A stretch of 64,000 bases of DNA from Anaeramoeba ignava (Eukaryota > Metamonada > Anaeramoebidae). The stretch is taken from NCBI GenBank assembly GCA_028826165.1, contig JAPDFW010000022.1:620001-684000 (forward strand). Direction: 5' to 3'. Positions within the stretch are counted from its first letter, which is position 1. Each line of letters starts with the position of its first letter. The position numbers and the translations under genes are program-made. This document shows, one piece after another, positions 62,937-64,000 of this stretch. The notes below the pieces were generated by a model, which had not been told where the DNA came from, made no database searches, and saw nothing but the letters and a program-made list of their open reading frames with translations.

Positions 62937-63355
62937 TTTTTTTCTTTTTCTCTTTCAAATAATTCTAATTTTTTTCTTTTTTTTTGAAAACACAAAAACA
63001 AAACAAAACAAGATCAAAAAAAAAAGATCAAAAAGATAAAAATAAATCTTTTTTCTTTTTTCTTTTTTCTTTTTTATTGATTAAAAAATTAAAATAAATT
63101 TTAAATTTAATCAATGTCAAAAAATCAAAAATTTGTTTTTTATTTTTGTTTTTTATTTTGATCAAAATTTTTTTCCTTTTTAAATCAAAATTGATTTTGT
63201 TTTTTTTTTGAAAAGAAAAAAGAAAAAAAGAAAAAAAAGTGGAAAAAAAAGTTGGAAAAAAAGAAAGTTGGAAAAAAAAAGTGGAAAGGAAAAATAAATT
63301 TTGATCAATTTCAAAGTAAAAGAAAAAGAAAGAAAGAAATGAAATGAAAATTTGA
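62937..63355. other. Intergenic spacer between same-strand genes
   Basis: T-rich and A-rich spacer. GTGGAAA and GTTGGAAA recur at 63239-63290. The open frame at 63028-63390 is phenylalanine/lysine-rich and lacks conserved sequence, so I do not call it. Confidence 0.6.
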
Positions 63356-64000
63356 TTATTTGATTTTTTTGAATTTGTTTTCTTTAACATTCATTTTACT
63401 TAAATCTCCTGCTTTTTTAATTGTTTCCCAAATTTTTTCTTCTCTTTCTTTTAAAAATTCTTTTCTTTTTCTTTCAATCTCAATAGAATGTTTACGAAAT
63501 TCTTGAATTTTTTTATTTGCTGCAATTGTAAGAAGAAATAAGTATTTTTTTCTGATTTTTTCAATTTTAAAAGGTTCACCAGTAATTGGATGATTTTCCA
63601 AATAAGAAACTGCCATTGAAATTTCTTTTTCTGAAACATCAGGTTTTTTCTCAATAATATGTCCAATCATTTTCTTTTCTTCTTGTAAGAAATTCATTAA
63701 ATAATTTGCAAAAACTCTAAGAACTGGATTATTTATTTCATTATCAATAAGCATCATTGCTGAATAAGATTCATCAATCGATTTTTCATTATCAAGTCGG
63801 AAAATTGTTGATATTGATCCTCCAGTTGTTCCTAATAATTTTTTAGCTGCTGAAGTTGCTCCTGAAAATATTGTCATGAAAAATTTAATAAAATCATAAA
63901 TTGAAAATGCTGTTCGATTTTTTACTTTTTCTTTCTCAAGGAAAAATTTAGTGATAATTTTTTGAATAATAATTCCAAATAATATTTGATAAACAAATAC
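63356..64000 (-). CDS. STRA6-like membrane protein, 3' part
   Basis: The frame is open from the right edge, so the 5' end lies beyond the window; about 213 residues are seen. The first 50 include a hydrophobic segment (YQILFGIIIQKIITKFF) and FSIYDFIKFFMTIFSGATSA. The following segment SIDESYSAMMLIDNEINNPV and, later, RKKYLFLLTIAANKKIQEFR match the order and spacing of two conserved patches near the C-terminus of vertebrate STRA6 ([39 protein letters not shown]). STRA6 is the retinol-binding-protein receptor; protist relatives have unknown ligands. The end is a charged coiled coil with lysine-rich finish. Only the cytosolic end is visible. Confidence 0.6.
   Translation of the reverse strand, partial: VFVYQILFGIIIQKIITKFFLEKEKVKNRTAFSIYDFIKFFMTIFSGATSAAKKLLGTTGGSISTIFRLDNEKSIDESYSAMMLIDNEINNPVLRVFANYLMNFLQEEKKMIGHIIEKKPDVSEKEISMAVSYLENHPITGEPFKIEKIRKKYLFLLTIAANKKIQEFRKHSIEIERKRKEFLKEREEKIWETIKKAGDLSKMNVKENKFKKIK

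Noticed and set aside
63028-63390. Phenylalanine/lysine-rich 120-codon ORF
   Set aside because: T-rich spacer read through; it overlaps the STRA6-like 3' end and has no conserved sequence.

Overview
The window is nuclear DNA of a very AT-rich microbial eukaryote. Genes are split by GT-AG introns, stops are standard, and there are no operons, Shine-Dalgarno sites, tRNAs or rRNAs. Protein tails rich in N/Q/K/S, BTB-TLDc and ankyrin-BTB proteins, a STRA6-like membrane protein and huge simple-repeat introns would suit an amoeba such as Anaeramoeba; that assignment is inference. I rebuilt splice structures by hand. In nearly every gene the exon phases close exactly, which is the main support for the models.

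Layout from left to right: a small Gon7-like ORF; a spliced, probably myristoylated small protein (-); a 1.6 kb GAATTT-type repeat; a ubiquitin protease with a 500-residue repeat head (-); an ankyrin/BTB/BTB + BTB/BACK/TLDc ORF that may be two genes; nine copies of a 145-146 bp satellite; FANCI; a CH/coiled-coil/PH protein (-) with a 1.8 kb satellite intron; a 69-residue protein (-); an acidic coiled-coil protein (-); a complete presenilin in six exons (-); TAF1B/Rrn7; a BTB-BACK-TLDc protein with a repeat block inside its BTB domain; a tau-tubulin-kinase-like kinase in eight exons ending in a CaaX-like box (-); a membrane-anchored DUF4091/GH123-like protein in six exons; a BAR-domain protein with basic and SR tail (-); a coiled-coil protein; a BTBD9-like BTB-BACK-discoidin protein in seven exons (-); a giant SH3/PH/RasGAP protein; CFAP20 with a long NQ tail (-); and the 3' end of a STRA6-like gene (-).

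The genes do not form one pathway. Themes are membrane and cytoskeleton signalling (RasGAP, BAR, CH/PH, kinase, presenilin), BTB/ubiquitin biology (two or three BTB-TLDc/ankyrin units, BTBD9-like, USP), nuclear functions (FANCI, TAF1B) and a ciliary protein (CFAP20).

The most distinctive feature is the repeat landscape. Long introns carry private arrays, usually with a 12-nt unit (one is 11 nt), and coding tails carry 12- or 15-nt arrays of similar style. Reading-frame breaks in four genes lie in or next to such tracts. A T-rich CAT motif, TTTTTTCATTTTTTTC, recurs just upstream of many starts. One exact copy sits inside the ankyrin-BTB ORF, at the point where a second gene seems to begin.
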